From Pirellulaceae bacterium (GTDB lineage: Bacteria > Planctomycetota > Planctomycetia > Pirellulales > Pirellulaceae), in the NCBI GenBank assembly GCA_018402565.1, contig JAGYIQ010000007.1:186001-250000 (forward strand): a DNA stretch of 64,000 nt. Direction: 5' to 3'. A program made the position numbers and the translations under genes. A model generated the notes under the pieces. The model was not told the origin of the DNA. It searched no databases and saw only the letters and a list, made by a program, of their open reading frames with translations. Numbering within the stretch: position 1 is the first letter of the stretch; each line of letters starts with the position of its first letter. Of this stretch, positions 1 through 8,838 are shown in pieces.

Positions 1-84
1 ACTCCCGTGGCCAAACCCGCTGCCTCGAAGTAACTTAGTGACTCCATCCAACGCCCATCAACCATTCCGATCCGAGGCATCCGT

Positions 85-540
85 TTGGCGAAGAAAGCAT
101 CATCGGCCCCTGCCAACTCCACCAAAAAACGCGTCACCAACGCGCACATGCGCACGCGCCGTGATCACTCGCAGGAAACCGCGGAGGACTACGTCGAGGC
201 GATCGCGGATATCCTCCGCAAACAAACCGCCTGCCGCATCAGCGACCTGGCTCGTCACTTCGCCGTCAGTCACGTGACCGTCCACCGCATTATCACGAGA
301 CTGCAGAGCGAAGGCCTGGTCGAGACCGAACCCTACCGGCCGGTGGTGCTCACGCCGCAAGGAGAAGAAATCGCCACCCGCTCGCGGCAACGACACGAAG
401 TGGTCTTTCGCTTCCTCTTGACCATTGGCGTCCCACCCGAGATGGCCGCCATCGATGCCGAGGGGATCGAACATCACGTCAGCCCGCAAACCCTGCAGTG
501 CATGGAACAGTGGATCGCCCAAGCCAATAAAACCCCTTAG
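85..540 (+). CDS. mntR: MntR/DtxR-type metal-responsive transcriptional regulator
   Basis: A 151-residue DNA-binding regulator resembling E. coli-type MntR, which represses manganese uptake genes when Mn(II) is bound. The helix-turn-helix is at about residues 54-73 (DLARHFAVSHVTVHRIITRL), followed by a wing (TEPYRPVVLTPQGE). The C-terminal segment DAEGIEHHVS (124-133) matches the metal-ligand helix of the family. Length agrees with E. coli MntR (about 155 residues) when the TTG at 85 is used; an in-frame ATG at 148 would give a 130-residue protein still holding both domains, so the start is uncertain. It ends 11 bases before the Sua5 gene, so the two are probably co-transcribed. No manganese transporter gene lies inside the window. 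Confidence 0.88.
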   Translation: MAKKASSAPANSTKKRVTNAHMRTRRDHSQETAEDYVEAIADILRKQTACRISDLARHFAVSHVTVHRIITRLQSEGLVETEPYRPVVLTPQGEEIATRSRQRHEVVFRFLLTIGVPPEMAAIDAEGIEHHVSPQTLQCMEQWIAQANKTP

Positions 541-551
541 AAACCACCGCG

Positions 552-1565
552 TTGTCCCCAACTCAATCGCAGATTGTCATCTCCACACCCGCTGTCCTGG
601 ACCAAGCCGGCGAGCGCCTCCGCGCGGGGCGCTTGGTGGCGTTTGCCACCGAGACCGTCTACGGCCTCGGGGCCAATGCCCTGGACCCCGCCGCCGTTGC
701 AGCCGTATTCGAACTCAAAGGCCGACCGCTCTACGATCCCCTGATCGTGCACGTCGCCAGCCTCGCGCTGGCCCGCTCCCTCACGACGGACTGGTCCGAA
801 TTGGCTGAAAAATTGGCCCGTCGGTTTTGGCCCGGCCCCCTCACCCTGGTTCTGCCTCGACATGCCGACGTCCCCGACCTGGTCACCGCCGGGCTGCCTA
901 ACGTGGCCCTGCGCTGGCCCGCCCATCCCGTGGCCCAGGCCTTGATCCAAGCGGCCAATCGCCCCATCGCTGCCCCCAGTGCCAATCGCTTCGCCAGTAT
1001 CAGTCCCACGTCGGCCGCCGATGTCGCCGCTGAATTGAGCGATCCAGAACTCTGGATCCTCGATGGCGGCCGCTGCACCCACGGACTCGAATCCACCGTG
1101 GTGTCCCTGGTCGGTCCCCACCCCGTGGTGCTGCGACTGGGCAGCCTGGCCGTCGAAGAACTGGAACAAGAACTGGGCCCGCTGACAGTCGCCACCCGCT
1201 CGGTCAGAGCATCGGACTTGCAGCAGGGCCTGGCCTCCCCAGGCAACTTGAGTCGCCACTACGCCCCACGCACCCCGCTGACCTGCCTCACGCTACAGGA
1301 ACTCGAACACCTGTCCGAGGACACCACTCAGCATTCCGGATTGCTCTGCTTCGCTGCTCAGGTACCGCCCGCCCAGGCCGCACGTTTCGCCCAAGTCGAG
1401 AACCTGTCACCTGACGGCGACCTCCGCCAAGCCGCCGCCCGCGTCTACGCCGCCCTCCGAGAATTGGACCGAGTCGGACTCCAACGCCTCGTCGCCCTGC
1501 GACTCCCCGACGTCGGGCTGGGCCGAGCCATCAACGACCGACTCCAACGCGCCAGCACCCCGTAA
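552..1565 (+). CDS. L-threonylcarbamoyladenylate synthase (Sua5/YrdC family)
   Basis: The enzyme makes threonylcarbamoyl-AMP from threonine, bicarbonate and ATP for the t6A37 modification of ANN-decoding tRNAs. The YrdC domain occupies roughly residues 10-200, with FATETVYGLG (31-40), KGRPLYDPL (56-64) and APSANRFASISPT. The remaining ~130 residues fit the extra C-terminal domain of Sua5, so this is the long Sua5 form rather than the short TsaC form. The start is a TTG at 552, 11 bases after the mntR stop, which suggests an operon. The C-terminal domain is Arg/Leu-rich and less conserved than the YrdC core. Confidence 0.93.
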   Translation: MSPTQSQIVISTPAVLDQAGERLRAGRLVAFATETVYGLGANALDPAAVAAVFELKGRPLYDPLIVHVASLALARSLTTDWSELAEKLARRFWPGPLTLVLPRHADVPDLVTAGLPNVALRWPAHPVAQALIQAANRPIAAPSANRFASISPTSAADVAAELSDPELWILDGGRCTHGLESTVVSLVGPHPVVLRLGSLAVEELEQELGPLTVATRSVRASDLQQGLASPGNLSRHYAPRTPLTCLTLQELEHLSEDTTQHSGLLCFAAQVPPAQAARFAQVENLSPDGDLRQAAARVYAALRELDRVGLQRLVALRLPDVGLGRAINDRLQRASTP

Positions 1566-1593
1566 ACCGGACTGATTCGCGTGTCGCTAAAGC

Positions 1594-1683
1594 AACTGCA
1601 AACCAGCCGTCGTGCGTTAGCACCCGGATTTTGCGGGAACGGACTACCGAACTGCAAATCAGCCGAAGTGCGTTAGCACCCGG
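1594..1683 (+). repeat. Two 34-bp direct repeats carrying GCGTTAGC motif
   Basis: AACTGCAAA(C/T)CAGCCG is followed by GTGCGTTAGCACCCGG in both copies (1594-1627 and 1650-1683), with few differences. The core CAGCCG...GCGTTAGC..CCGG recurs in the 84-bp tandem array at 51464-51910, so it is a dispersed motif of this genome. Confidence 0.7.
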
Positions 1684-2087
1684 TTGCTCTAGACACACTT
1701 TCGTACCTTTTCGTACCTTTCGTGCTTTTCGAGGTTACACAAACTCCGCAACCGATTACTGCCAAGATCCCGGTACCTACCCACCAAAACTCATGAGAAA
1801 AAACACAAAGATGTGGATTCCGTAGGAACGTCCTGGGTGTCGTCTTTCTCTGCGTACTTCCCACCTCTCGCGGTTCACCCACCCGGCTGGCCCCATGCTG
1901 GGCCATCGCTCCATGACTCGACGTTTGAACGGGTCCGCGATTCACACTTTTTAAGCATGACGATCCGAGGCACCGTGCTGGGTGACCATCGCGACTGCTT
2001 CCTTTCTTTACGCGCCGCTGCAGTCTCGTGGTGATTGTAAATCAGCGGAGATCAGCGAAGATTAGTGTTCCTACCCGCCCCCACTTA

Positions 2088-2232
2088 CTAGTGCTTTGTC
2101 ACAATTTAATTTTGGGATCGGTGTGGTAAAGGGGTCGGGCGTCAATTGCCAGAACGGCCCTGCGGGTGCTGCGCACAATTGACGTCTAACCCCTTCACCA
2201 CACGCCAAGTTTTGGTTGTGACAAAGCACTAG
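2088..2232. mobile_element. CTAG-bounded palindromic element, copy 1 (145 bp)
   Basis: The element begins CTAGTGCTTTGTCAC and ends with its reverse complement, GTGACAAAGCACTAG. Inside is a second long inverted repeat (GGTGTGGTAAAGGGGTCG... against ...CCCCTTCACCACAC) around a GGCCCTGCGGGTGCT centre. Near-identical copies occur at 7518-7661 and 34810-34954, with a 50-bp short form at 34951-35000. There is no coding capacity, so it is best read as a non-autonomous, MITE-like element. Confidence 0.75.
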
Positions 2233-2568
2233 CCGCCAATCGGGTTCCTGTAGGGTGTCGTGGAGCAAGTATCGGGAGAAAGCCTTGTCAAACGCGATAA
2301 AACGCAAAATCTAATCAGGATTTTCCAACTGGTCTCATTTAACTTGCGTAACGCACCATTCCTTAAATCAAACTCACACGTCAAGCTTCACACGTCACAA
2401 TTCACAAGCCCCAAACCATCCCGTTTCAAACGCTCTCTCGACACGCTTTAGTTATTTTTCGTGCTTTTCGTTCTTTCTGTGCTTTTTGTGGTTCCACCGA
2501 CTCCGCAACCGTTCGTGCTGTTCACCCGCGCTTGCCTCCCCGCCCAGTGCATGGAAAAACCGCCCGCA

Positions 2569-3117
2569 TCACTCTTCTTCGTCAACGTCGTCTCGCGTCA
2601 AACCCAACCACTGCACCTCGGATCCCACGCGGATGGCACCGCCGCGAATCACTCGAGCCGTAATGCCCGCATGCCCACGCGAGATGTTGTACGCGCCGGG
2701 TCCCAACGCATCCTCAATCATGCTGCAAGGAGCACACGGTCCGGTCGCCTCCAAGATGGCCTCGCCGATTTGAAACCGCGAGTTCTTAAACGCCAGCAGG
2801 TTCACGCCGCTGACCGCCAGGTTCCGTCGCAGTTTGCTCGGGTCCAATTCACTCAGCCCCAACATCGAGGCCATCACAGCCAAGTGCTCGTACTGAATCA
2901 ACGTCACCTGCCGCTTGGCACCCGCCGGACCCGAGAAGTGATCGCCGACCAACCCCTCCTCCTCGCGGATCATTGCCTCTTCAACGGCTTGGATCGGCCC
3001 GCTGCGGACCGGCCGCAAGCCGATCCACCGCAGACGCCCCACCTGTGGCACCGTTCGCAGCATTTGCTGCATCCGACTCTTCGCCGGATCATTCGCTCCC
3101 GTCCCGTCACGGTCCAT
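2569..3117 (-). CDS. MOSC domain-containing protein (YiiM-like)
   Basis: A 182-residue protein with one MOSC domain, a family that handles sulfur or molybdenum-cofactor transfer in detoxifying reductase systems. Visible motifs are LVGDHFSG (56-63), the RRNLAVSG segment (98-104), FQIGEAILEATGPCAPC with Cys128 and Cys131, and the C-terminal GITARVIRGGAIRVGSEV. The equivalent of Cys128 is the conserved sulfur-carrying residue in MOSC proteins. The ATG at 3117 is chosen because upstream codons run into pgk. It lies 52 bases downstream of pgk on the same strand and is probably co-transcribed with it. The physiological substrate is unknown. Confidence 0.85.
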   Translation of the reverse strand: MDRDGTGANDPAKSRMQQMLRTVPQVGRLRWIGLRPVRSGPIQAVEEAMIREEEGLVGDHFSGPAGAKRQVTLIQYEHLAVMASMLGLSELDPSKLRRNLAVSGVNLLAFKNSRFQIGEAILEATGPCAPCSMIEDALGPGAYNISRGHAGITARVIRGGAIRVGSEVQWLGLTRDDVDEEE

Positions 3118-3169
3118 AGGTCCTCCGCTCCAAATCAACGACAATCGGTCAATCGCGGCCGGCCGGTAC

Positions 3170-4357
3170 TTAGGCCTCGTCCAGAATCTCCACCGCGTCG
3201 AACTTCTTACCTTCCAACATCTCCAACGATGCACCACCGCCGGTCGATACGTGGCTGACGCGATCGGCCAAGCCGAACACGGCGATCGCCGCCGCGCTGT
3301 CGCCACCACCGATGATGCTGGTCCCCGACGACTCGGCAATCGCCTCCGCCACCGCTCGTGTGCCATGGTCAAACGGCGGCATCTCGAAGACACCCATCGG
3401 GCCATTCCACACGATCGTGCGTGCTGCCTTGACCAACTCGGCGTATTTTCGCGCTGTCTCCGGACCGATGTCCAAGCCTTCGAACCCGTCCGGGATCTCA
3501 CCAGCCGCCACCACTTGCTTGTTGCAGTCGGCACTGAACGCGTCACCGCAATGCGTATCCACGGGTAGAACCAACTTGTCGCCCGCGCGAGCCATCAAGT
3601 CCTTGGCCAACTCAACGCGGTCCGGTTCCACCAAACTCTTGCCCACCCGGCCGCCCTTGGCCAACGAGAAGGTGTAAGCCATCGCGCCGCCGATCAAGAC
3701 TTGATCGCAAACTTGCAGCAAGTTGTCGATCACTTTGATCTTGTCCGAGACCTTGGCCCCGCCCAAGATCGCCACAAACGGACGCTGCGGATTGCCAATC
3801 GCATCCGACAGGTAGCGAATCTCTTTCTCCACCAAGAAGCCCACCACCCGCGGCTTGCCGGCCATCGCCATCGGCACCGCGTACATCGAACCATCGTTGC
3901 GATGACACGTGCCAAACGCATCGTTGCAGTAGATATCCGCCAGATTGGCCAATGCGGCGGCGTAGGCGGCGTCCCCGTCCTTCTCGCCAGCGTTGAAACG
4001 GACGTTCTCCAGAATCAAGACCTGGCCATCGGTCAACTGCCCAGCCTTCGCGGTTGCCTCGGGGCCAACCGTATCCGCGGCAAACTCGACCGGACGACCC
4101 AACAGTTCGCTCAACCGAGCCACCGTCGGCAGCAGACTGTACTTGGGCTCCACGCCCGTGCCTTTGGGACGCCCCAAATGGCTACACAGAATCAAGCGAC
4201 CACCGCGGTCCACCACCGAGCGAATCGAATCCAATGCCATGCGGATTCGCAGATCGTCCGTGATCTGACCCTGATCATCCAAGGGCACATTGAAGTCCAC
4301 TCGCATCAGGACTCGCTTGCCCGCCACTTCCACTTGTGCAATGGTCTTCTTCGCCAT
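3170..4357 (-). CDS. pgk: Phosphoglycerate kinase
   Basis: A glycolytic enzyme that transfers phosphate from 1,3-bisphosphoglycerate to ADP. At 395 residues it has the standard length. It shows the N-terminal substrate-binding motif [10 protein letters not shown], the SHLGRPKG motif and the C-terminal nucleotide-site motifs NGPMGVFE and GGGDSAAAI followed by [13 protein letters not shown]. The ATG at 4357 is preceded by a purine-rich GAGGAAAGAAGAA, a good ribosome binding site. A MOSC gene follows 52 bases downstream. Confidence 0.98.
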   Translation of the reverse strand: MAKKTIAQVEVAGKRVLMRVDFNVPLDDQGQITDDLRIRMALDSIRSVVDRGGRLILCSHLGRPKGTGVEPKYSLLPTVARLSELLGRPVEFAADTVGPEATAKAGQLTDGQVLILENVRFNAGEKDGDAAYAAALANLADIYCNDAFGTCHRNDGSMYAVPMAMAGKPRVVGFLVEKEIRYLSDAIGNPQRPFVAILGGAKVSDKIKVIDNLLQVCDQVLIGGAMAYTFSLAKGGRVGKSLVEPDRVELAKDLMARAGDKLVLPVDTHCGDAFSADCNKQVVAAGEIPDGFEGLDIGPETARKYAELVKAARTIVWNGPMGVFEMPPFDHGTRAVAEAIAESSGTSIIGGGDSAAAIAVFGLADRVSHVSTGGGASLEMLEGKKFDAVEILDEA

Positions 4358-4629
4358 GTTTCCGTTCTTCTTTCCTCAACAATAAACTCAATCGATCGAT
4401 TCAACGCTCGACACCAGTCGTCGCGGCCACTTGCTCATCGACCACCCACCCCGCGACTGACGCCGCTGCCCACCCGCGGCAGCCCCAAGAATACCGCGGA
4501 AGGGGGGCCAATCACAAGGTCCCCGCCCCGCCGTACTCGCATGAAACTCCGTCATGCTTTACAGTCAACCAACGCTGACCTCCGAGCGTTTACTCGGACA
4601 TTCACGCCCACCCCTTGGAGCCACAGCCC
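4358..4629. promoter_or_regulatory. Divergent intergenic region between pgk and the SDR gene
   Basis: This 272-base gap separates the start of pgk (minus strand) from the SDR start (plus strand), so promoters for both should lie here. No clear -35/-10 pair or operator could be picked out by eye. Confidence 0.35.
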
Positions 4630-5439
4630 ATGTCACGACTCTCCGAACACGCCGTCATCGTCACTGGCAGCACGACCGGCATCGGCAAAGCCATCGCCCT
4701 GCAGTGCCTGGACGCCGGTGCTCAAGTTCTGTTCCATGGCCTGGAGGCCGACCTGCGAGCCCAACTACACGAGGAACTGTCCGCTCGCTACCCCGTCGCC
4801 CAATGGGCGATTGCCGACGCCGACCTGCAGCAGCCCGAGGCGGCCGCCCGGTTGGTCGAATCCGCCCTCGCCGCCTTCGGCCAACTGACTGGCTTGGTCA
4901 ACAACGCGGCTTACATTCCCTTTACCAACTTGCAGACCACGTCACTGGAGCTGTTCGATCGCACCCTCCGCGTCAACACCGTCGCCCCATTCCTGCTGAT
5001 TCAAGCCGCCCTGCCGCATCTGCCCAGCGGTCGCGGCAGCATCGTCAATATCGGCAGCGTCAATAGCTACTGCGGCGAACCCAACCTGCTGCCCTACAGC
5101 GTATCGAAAGGGGCCCTCACCACGCTCACGCGCAACTTGGGCGATTCGCTCATGCAGCAGTACGGCGTCCGTGTCAACCAAATCAACCCCGGCTGGGTGC
5201 TGACCGAAAACGAACAACGCCGCAAGCGAGAACACGGCCTGGGCGAGGACTGGGAAGCCGACCTGCCCCACGTCTTTGCACCCGCCGGTCGCATCTTTCG
5301 GCCCGCCGAAATCGCCGCCGCGGTGGTCCTGCTGTTGTCCCCCGACGCGGGACCCATCAGCGGCCAGGTCTGGGATCTGGAGCAATACCCGATGATCGGC
5401 CGCAATCCACCCAAAGACGGCTCCACCGCGATCAAATGA
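4630..5439 (+). CDS. SDR-family NAD(P)-dependent oxidoreductase
   Basis: A classical short-chain dehydrogenase/reductase of 269 residues. The cofactor motif TGSTTGIG is at 12-19, NNAA at 91-94, the catalytic Ser near 143 (NIGSVNS) and the active-site Tyr156/Lys160 in PYSVSKGA. The C-terminal half has the usual INPGWVLTE substrate-side motif. All catalytic residues are present, so it should be active, but the substrate cannot be deduced. The ATG at 4630 fits the usual N-terminus better than the TTG 15 bases upstream. The stop overlaps the start of the following alpha/beta hydrolase (ATGA), so the two are translationally coupled and may act on the same compound. Confidence 0.9.
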   Translation: MSRLSEHAVIVTGSTTGIGKAIALQCLDAGAQVLFHGLEADLRAQLHEELSARYPVAQWAIADADLQQPEAAARLVESALAAFGQLTGLVNNAAYIPFTNLQTTSLELFDRTLRVNTVAPFLLIQAALPHLPSGRGSIVNIGSVNSYCGEPNLLPYSVSKGALTTLTRNLGDSLMQQYGVRVNQINPGWVLTENEQRRKREHGLGEDWEADLPHVFAPAGRIFRPAEIAAAVVLLLSPDAGPISGQVWDLEQYPMIGRNPPKDGSTAIK

Positions 5440-6596
5440 ACGCCGATCGCCCGCTACCGCCCAATTCGACGGCCACGAATCCTAACGGAGCCGGGCGGTA
5501 CTCCCTCCGCCGACGGCTGCTCGATCAGCTGGCTCTACGCCCCAGCCGCCAGCCGCTGGATCCCGGCCCCCAGCTCCGCCACTGGATCGATGGCGGCGGG
5601 CTGCGATTGGAGGCCTTTCGCCAATTCCAGCTCGGCCGCACGGGCCCAGACAGTTTCACGGGCCCAGACAGTGCCACGCGCCCCGGCAGTGTCACGGGCC
5701 CCGGCAGTGCCACCCGCCAGGACAGTGCCACCAGCCAGGACAGTTTCACGGGCCAGGACCGACGCACCGAGCGTCCCGTCGAACCCGCGGCGGCAGGGCC
5801 CCTGGTCGCGCTCCTCGATCCGGCTGCTCTGGCTGCGGGCGATCATCCGCCGCCGCAGCGAGTCATCATCAAGTACGCGGGGAATGCCGGCCGAGCGGAG
5901 CGATCGAGCTGGCACCCGGCCGAGGCCTGGGCGGACCAGGACGTGGAAATCTGGACGATCAACCCACCCGGTTACGGCCAAAGTCCCGGCCGAGCCTCGC
6001 TGGACCATGTCCCCGCGTTGGCTGCCGCTGTCTGGCAGGCGATCGCCCAGCACTACCGCGACCTGCCGGAACTGCCCGTCGTGATCCTGGGCAACTCGAT
6101 TGGGGCCCTGACCGCCCTGCACACCGTGTTGGCCGCCCAGTCCCACGGCCCGGCCGCCCAACCCAGTGCCGCAACAACGGGCATAACGACTGACCCAGCT
6201 ATCGGTGGCCACGATCGCTCCGAAGCCGCCGCGAGCGGGACAGCGGCCCCGCGGGTTTCAGGGCTACTGCTGCGGAACCCACCGGACCTGGTGCCGTTGA
6301 TCTTGCAGCACCGACGCCGCTGGTTTCACGGCCCGGTCCCCGCCTGGTTGGTCCGAGCCTGGGGGCCGGAGATCGATTCGGTCGGGCTGATCGCTGGCTG
6401 CCATTGCCCGTTGTTGTTGCTGCAGTCGGAGTGGGATCGCGAGGTGCCACCCAGCAACCAGGATCGGTTGTGGGAGGCTCATCCGGGTCCGAAACACAAG
6501 TTCATTGTTCCGGCTGCCGACCACGAACAGTTGCCGACTCCCGCCCAGCCCGACCTCTACCACCGCTATCTGCAAGCCATCCGCACCCACCTGTAA
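5436..6596 (+). CDS. Alpha/beta-hydrolase with an internal repeat insertion
   Basis: A 386-residue protein with the alpha/beta-hydrolase core: nucleophile elbow GNSIG (Ser221), a late acidic residue in SEWDREVP and the catalytic His in AADHEQLP. A Gly/Pro turn before the elbow (NPPGYGQSPG) also fits the fold. Between the N-terminus and the core is a low-complexity stretch (about residues 69-110) made of six-residue repeats such as TGPDSF, encoded by an 18-bp tandem repeat. A second Ala/Pro/Ser-rich stretch follows the elbow. The ATG overlaps the upstream SDR stop by four bases. Probably a cytoplasmic esterase or thioesterase; no substrate can be named. Confidence 0.75.
   Translation: MNADRPLPPNSTATNPNGAGRYSLRRRLLDQLALRPSRQPLDPGPQLRHWIDGGGLRLEAFRQFQLGRTGPDSFTGPDSATRPGSVTGPGSATRQDSATSQDSFTGQDRRTERPVEPAAAGPLVALLDPAALAAGDHPPPQRVIIKYAGNAGRAERSSWHPAEAWADQDVEIWTINPPGYGQSPGRASLDHVPALAAAVWQAIAQHYRDLPELPVVILGNSIGALTALHTVLAAQSHGPAAQPSAATTGITTDPAIGGHDRSEAAASGTAAPRVSGLLLRNPPDLVPLILQHRRRWFHGPVPAWLVRAWGPEIDSVGLIAGCHCPLLLLQSEWDREVPPSNQDRLWEAHPGPKHKFIVPAADHEQLPTPAQPDLYHRYLQAIRTHL
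5639..5764 (+). repeat. 18-bp tandem repeat (7 units) inside the hydrolase gene
   Basis: Seven consecutive 18-base units of the type CACGGGCCCAGACAGTTT, with substitutions, encode the hexapeptide TGPDS(F/A/V) and variants. The unit is a multiple of three, so copy-number change would keep the reading frame. Confidence 0.85.
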
Positions 6597-6669
6597 CTCC
6601 CGCCGTCGCCCCAACACCTCCCCGTAACCGCGAATCCCCCTCAATTACCCCACGCACCTGAACTTCACG

Positions 6670-6728
6670 TTCCCCCTTTCCCTTTCATCCTTCATCCTTC
6701 CTCCTTCCTCCTTCATCCTTGCCTTTTC
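6670..6728 (+). repeat. Polypyrimidine CCTTCAT/CCTCCTT tract
   Basis: An almost purely pyrimidine stretch built from short CCTTCAT and CCTTCCT units lies just upstream of the ssrA promoter. It may be slippage-prone; no function is evident. Confidence 0.6.
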
Positions 6729-6747
6729 TCAGTGTTTGTCGTACAAT
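6719..6747 (+). promoter_or_regulatory. Putative sigma70-type promoter of ssrA
   Basis: TTGCCT (6719-6724) and TACAAT (6742-6747) are separated by 17 bases, matching the -35 consensus at 4 of 6 and the -10 consensus at 5 of 6 positions. A transcript would begin about 55-60 bases before the mature tmRNA 5' end, which RNase P would create. Confidence 0.5.
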
Positions 6748-6809
6748 TTGGCGAGAGACGTCTGGCTGGTTACCGCTGGTTGGGCGTCGGGGGTAGGTCA
6801 GAGATTCGG

Positions 6810-7167
6810 GGGGGTGAATTGGAATCGACCGGATAGCTGAAGTGGTGTGTGGCGTGTCGTGGTTGGTCAGTGGGCCACGTAAAAAGCTGACCAAAACAAT
6901 AAATGCCGAAGATTCCTTCGCATTGGCTGCCTAGTAAAATAGTAGCCCCGGTCCCGGTTCTTTGCTGGAGAGAATTGAAGACTGGTCACCAATTCCAGAT
7001 CGCGACCTACCATGACGAGCACGTAGGAAGCTAAAAAAGTTCTCGCATCGTCTGACGTCGATCCGGTCACTGGGAGCGACGGCAGGTTAAATTTAAAACT
7101 GTGACTACACACGTAGAGGCCATCATGGAAATGTCGCGGGACGCGGGTTCAAATCCCGCCGCCTCCA
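6810..7167 (+). ncRNA. ssrA: Transfer-messenger RNA (tmRNA)
   Basis: This RNA rescues stalled ribosomes and tags the nascent peptide. The 5' end GGGGGTGAATTGGAATCGACC matches the tmRNA start, and GGGGGTG pairs with CGCCTCC at the 3' end through one G-T and one T-G wobble. The T-arm is GCGGG-TTCAAAT-CCCGC with discriminator A7167; the 3' CCA is not encoded. A pseudoknot is visible (GGTCAG with CTGACC, and GTGG with CCAC, 6859-6892). The tag frame at 6905-6931 reads AEDSFALAA and is followed by TAG TAA. The order is that of one-piece tmRNA. The 3' end borders an accessory region, and ssrA is a well known integration site for islands. Confidence 0.93.
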
Positions 7168-7170
7168 CTC

Positions 7171-7207
7171 AAAGCCACTTTGCGAGAGATCGCCAAGTGG
7201 CTTTTTT
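7171..7207 (+). terminator. Rho-independent terminator of ssrA
   Basis: AAAGCCACTT and AAGTGGCTTTTTT form a strong stem around TGCGAGAGATCGCC, which itself contains a small inner hairpin. The stem ends in a T run immediately after the tmRNA 3' end. Confidence 0.9.
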
Positions 7208-7418
7208 AATGCACTTACGGCGGTTTCGAGTCTCTCAAGTGCCATCGATCAACGGGTCCTGTCCAATCCCGGAATCGATGCTGTTGGGGGTGGCGGGGTT
7301 CGGCCATCGTCTCCCCCGAATTCGCCGGTTGGCTGATTGGAAAGTATAATAAACTCTGGTAGGGTTTGACGAGACGAGTCGGTCTTGAACCGAGTACGTA
7401 CCAACCGGGAGCGTTGAA

Positions 7419-7517
7419 GTGGAAGATTTGTCGGATTACATGCGAGTTGGTGAGTCCGCGGATTACCTGGGTGTCTCGCCACTTTTCTTTGATCGACGCT
7501 TCGTAGCAAAAGATAAA
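7419..7517 (+). pseudogene. 5' remnant of an excisionase/MerR-like helix-turn-helix gene
   Basis: From a GTG at 7419 the frame reads MEDLSDYMRVGESADYLGVS, closely resembling the start of excisionase/MerR-type DNA-binding domains (YLTVxEAAxxLGVSxxT). The resemblance is lost after LGVSP, and at 7518 the frame runs into the palindromic CTAG element, which ends it. It is probably a gene truncated by mutation and by insertion of that element. Its place just downstream of ssrA would suit a former integration module. No integrase gene is visible nearby. Confidence 0.4.
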
Positions 7518-7661
7518 CTAGTGCTTTGTCACAGCCAAAGAATGGGGTGCGGTAAAGGGGTCAGGCGTCACTGTGCGAAGCACCTGCAGGGCCGTTCCGG
7601 CAATTGACGCCTGACCCCTTTACCGCACCGATCCCAAAATTAAAGAGTGACAAAGCACTAG
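7518..7661. mobile_element. CTAG-bounded palindromic element, copy 2 (144 bp)
   Basis: Same family as 2088-2232 and 34810-34954: CTAGTGCTTTGTCAC ends in inverted orientation, with an inner GGGGTCAGGCGTCA / TGACGCCTGACCCC inverted repeat and the GCAGGGCCGTTCCGG centre. It lies inside the broken helix-turn-helix reading frame. Confidence 0.78.
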
Positions 7662-7878
7662 AGCCTGCCCCGTGCGTCGCATTGGCGCAAGAGCAGCCAG
7701 AAGCAAGCCTTCGAGGGAAAGCGGGTCTCGCAAGCCCTAAGTGACGAACCTGCCAGCGTGCTATTGGAGCCTCTGCGGAAAAAACAGTCGATATAAGAAG
7801 AAAACTGCTAGCCGGACATTCAATCTGAACCCGTGGCTGCCGAGCGAAGTCGAAAAGGATGGAAAGGAGGGTTGCTGA

Positions 7879-8838
7879 ATGAGCGTCGTTGTCCATGAGG
7901 TCGTTCTCAAGAACGACGAACATTTCGGGCGAAAACTACCGCCACATCATCTGGGGATTTTGCTAGCGGAGCTACCGTTGGCGATCCTCGCATCCGTCTC
8001 GATGGCCTTCCGAAATCGCAGTCAAGTCAAGGGGCGCCGCCCAGGTTGGCTTGCGCGTGCGTCTGACGTGCGTTTTGTAGATCACCAAGGAAACGGCGAG
8101 TCAGTATTGTTTTTCGAGGCTCCGCGACTCGGCGAAGCCGCGTCCGACATTTACGCCCAGCAAGCAATGTTTCCCGAAGCCGATGACCGCCCCAATCAAG
8201 AAGATACCGCATTCGACTTGCTCGGCGATGTGCTGGCCGATATTCAGCAGCGGAATGCCGATAGTGCCCACTTCGATCCTTCACTGCTCCGCAGAATCAC
8301 GTGTTTCAATCGGGTCTTCAAAAAAGGACCCTACAACGAAATCGATTTTACTAGCCGTCGTTTTCCGACAAAATCGCCGGCACGCTTTACGCCAGGTTTG
8401 GTTGAATCGGCCAAAGTGCTGCTGGGCAGAACGCCCTCCCCTCAGCGTGTACGAATCGTTGGCCAACTTGATGGTCTCACTGCCAGCACGCAGCAATTCT
8501 CGGTGTTGCTGGACTCTGGTGAAAAGCTAATCGGCGTATTTGCCGACGAGCAGATAGATGCCATGCAGGAGCTTTGGCGAAAGCGAGTCCTAGTTCTCGG
8601 AACGGCGATTTATCGAGCGTCGGGACGATTACTGCGAATCGACGCGGAGACTGTGAAGCCGGGGGAAAACGAGCCGACCATTTTCTCTCGGATGCCTTCA
8701 CCTCCTCGCACGAAGTTTGACACATCGAAACTACGAAAACCGCAAGGACCCAAATCAGGAATCAGTGCCATCATCGGGAAGTGGCCTGGAGATGAAACAG
8801 AGGAGGAGATTACGGCGATGCTCGAGGAGTTGTCGTGA
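7879..8838 (+). CDS. Uncharacterised 319-residue partner of a PIN toxin (candidate large antitoxin)
   Basis: No known family was recognised for most of this protein. It starts at ATG 7879 with a strong AAGGAGG (7864-7870) eight bases upstream. The middle region (about residues 160-260, from TPGLVESAKVLLG through the IVGQLDGLTAS and VLVLGTAIYRASGRLLRID segments) looks like a small beta-rich domain. The last ~20 residues, with KWPGDETEEEITAMLEELS, resemble the C-terminal toxin-binding tails of VapB/RelB-type antitoxins. Its GTGA overlap with the PIN gene indicates translational coupling. No DNA-binding motif was recognised. Base composition is lower in GC than the flanks. The antitoxin role is inferred from gene order and the C-terminal tail. 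Confidence 0.6.
   Translation: MSVVVHEVVLKNDEHFGRKLPPHHLGILLAELPLAILASVSMAFRNRSQVKGRRPGWLARASDVRFVDHQGNGESVLFFEAPRLGEAASDIYAQQAMFPEADDRPNQEDTAFDLLGDVLADIQQRNADSAHFDPSLLRRITCFNRVFKKGPYNEIDFTSRRFPTKSPARFTPGLVESAKVLLGRTPSPQRVRIVGQLDGLTASTQQFSVLLDSGEKLIGVFADEQIDAMQELWRKRVLVLGTAIYRASGRLLRIDAETVKPGENEPTIFSRMPSPPRTKFDTSKLRKPQGPKSGISAIIGKWPGDETEEEITAMLEELS

Larger units (their letters stand above)
1566..2568. other. Gene-poor 1-kb gap with several short repeats
   Basis: No convincing gene is seen between the Sua5 stop and the MOSC stop. The gap holds a pair of 34-bp direct repeats (1594-1627 and 1650-1683) containing the motif GCGTTAGCACCCGG, and two related segments (about 1699-1752 and 2456-2515) sharing CGTGCTTTTCG and ACTCCGCAACC. 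It also holds a 145-bp palindromic element (2088-2232). The short reading frames here lack codon bias and family resemblance. Confidence 0.6.

Noticed and set aside
3118-3546. Longer N-terminus for the MOSC protein
   Set aside because: The extra codons lie inside pgk in another frame and have Arg/Ser/Trp-rich, non-protein-like composition; the ATG at 3117 fits the family.
3701-4888. 395-codon frame antisense to pgk and crossing the intergenic region
   Set aside because: pgk on the minus strand is unmistakable, and the antisense product has no family features.
6867-7112. Short minus-strand frame across ssrA
   Set aside because: The region is explained by the tmRNA structure, tag frame and terminator.
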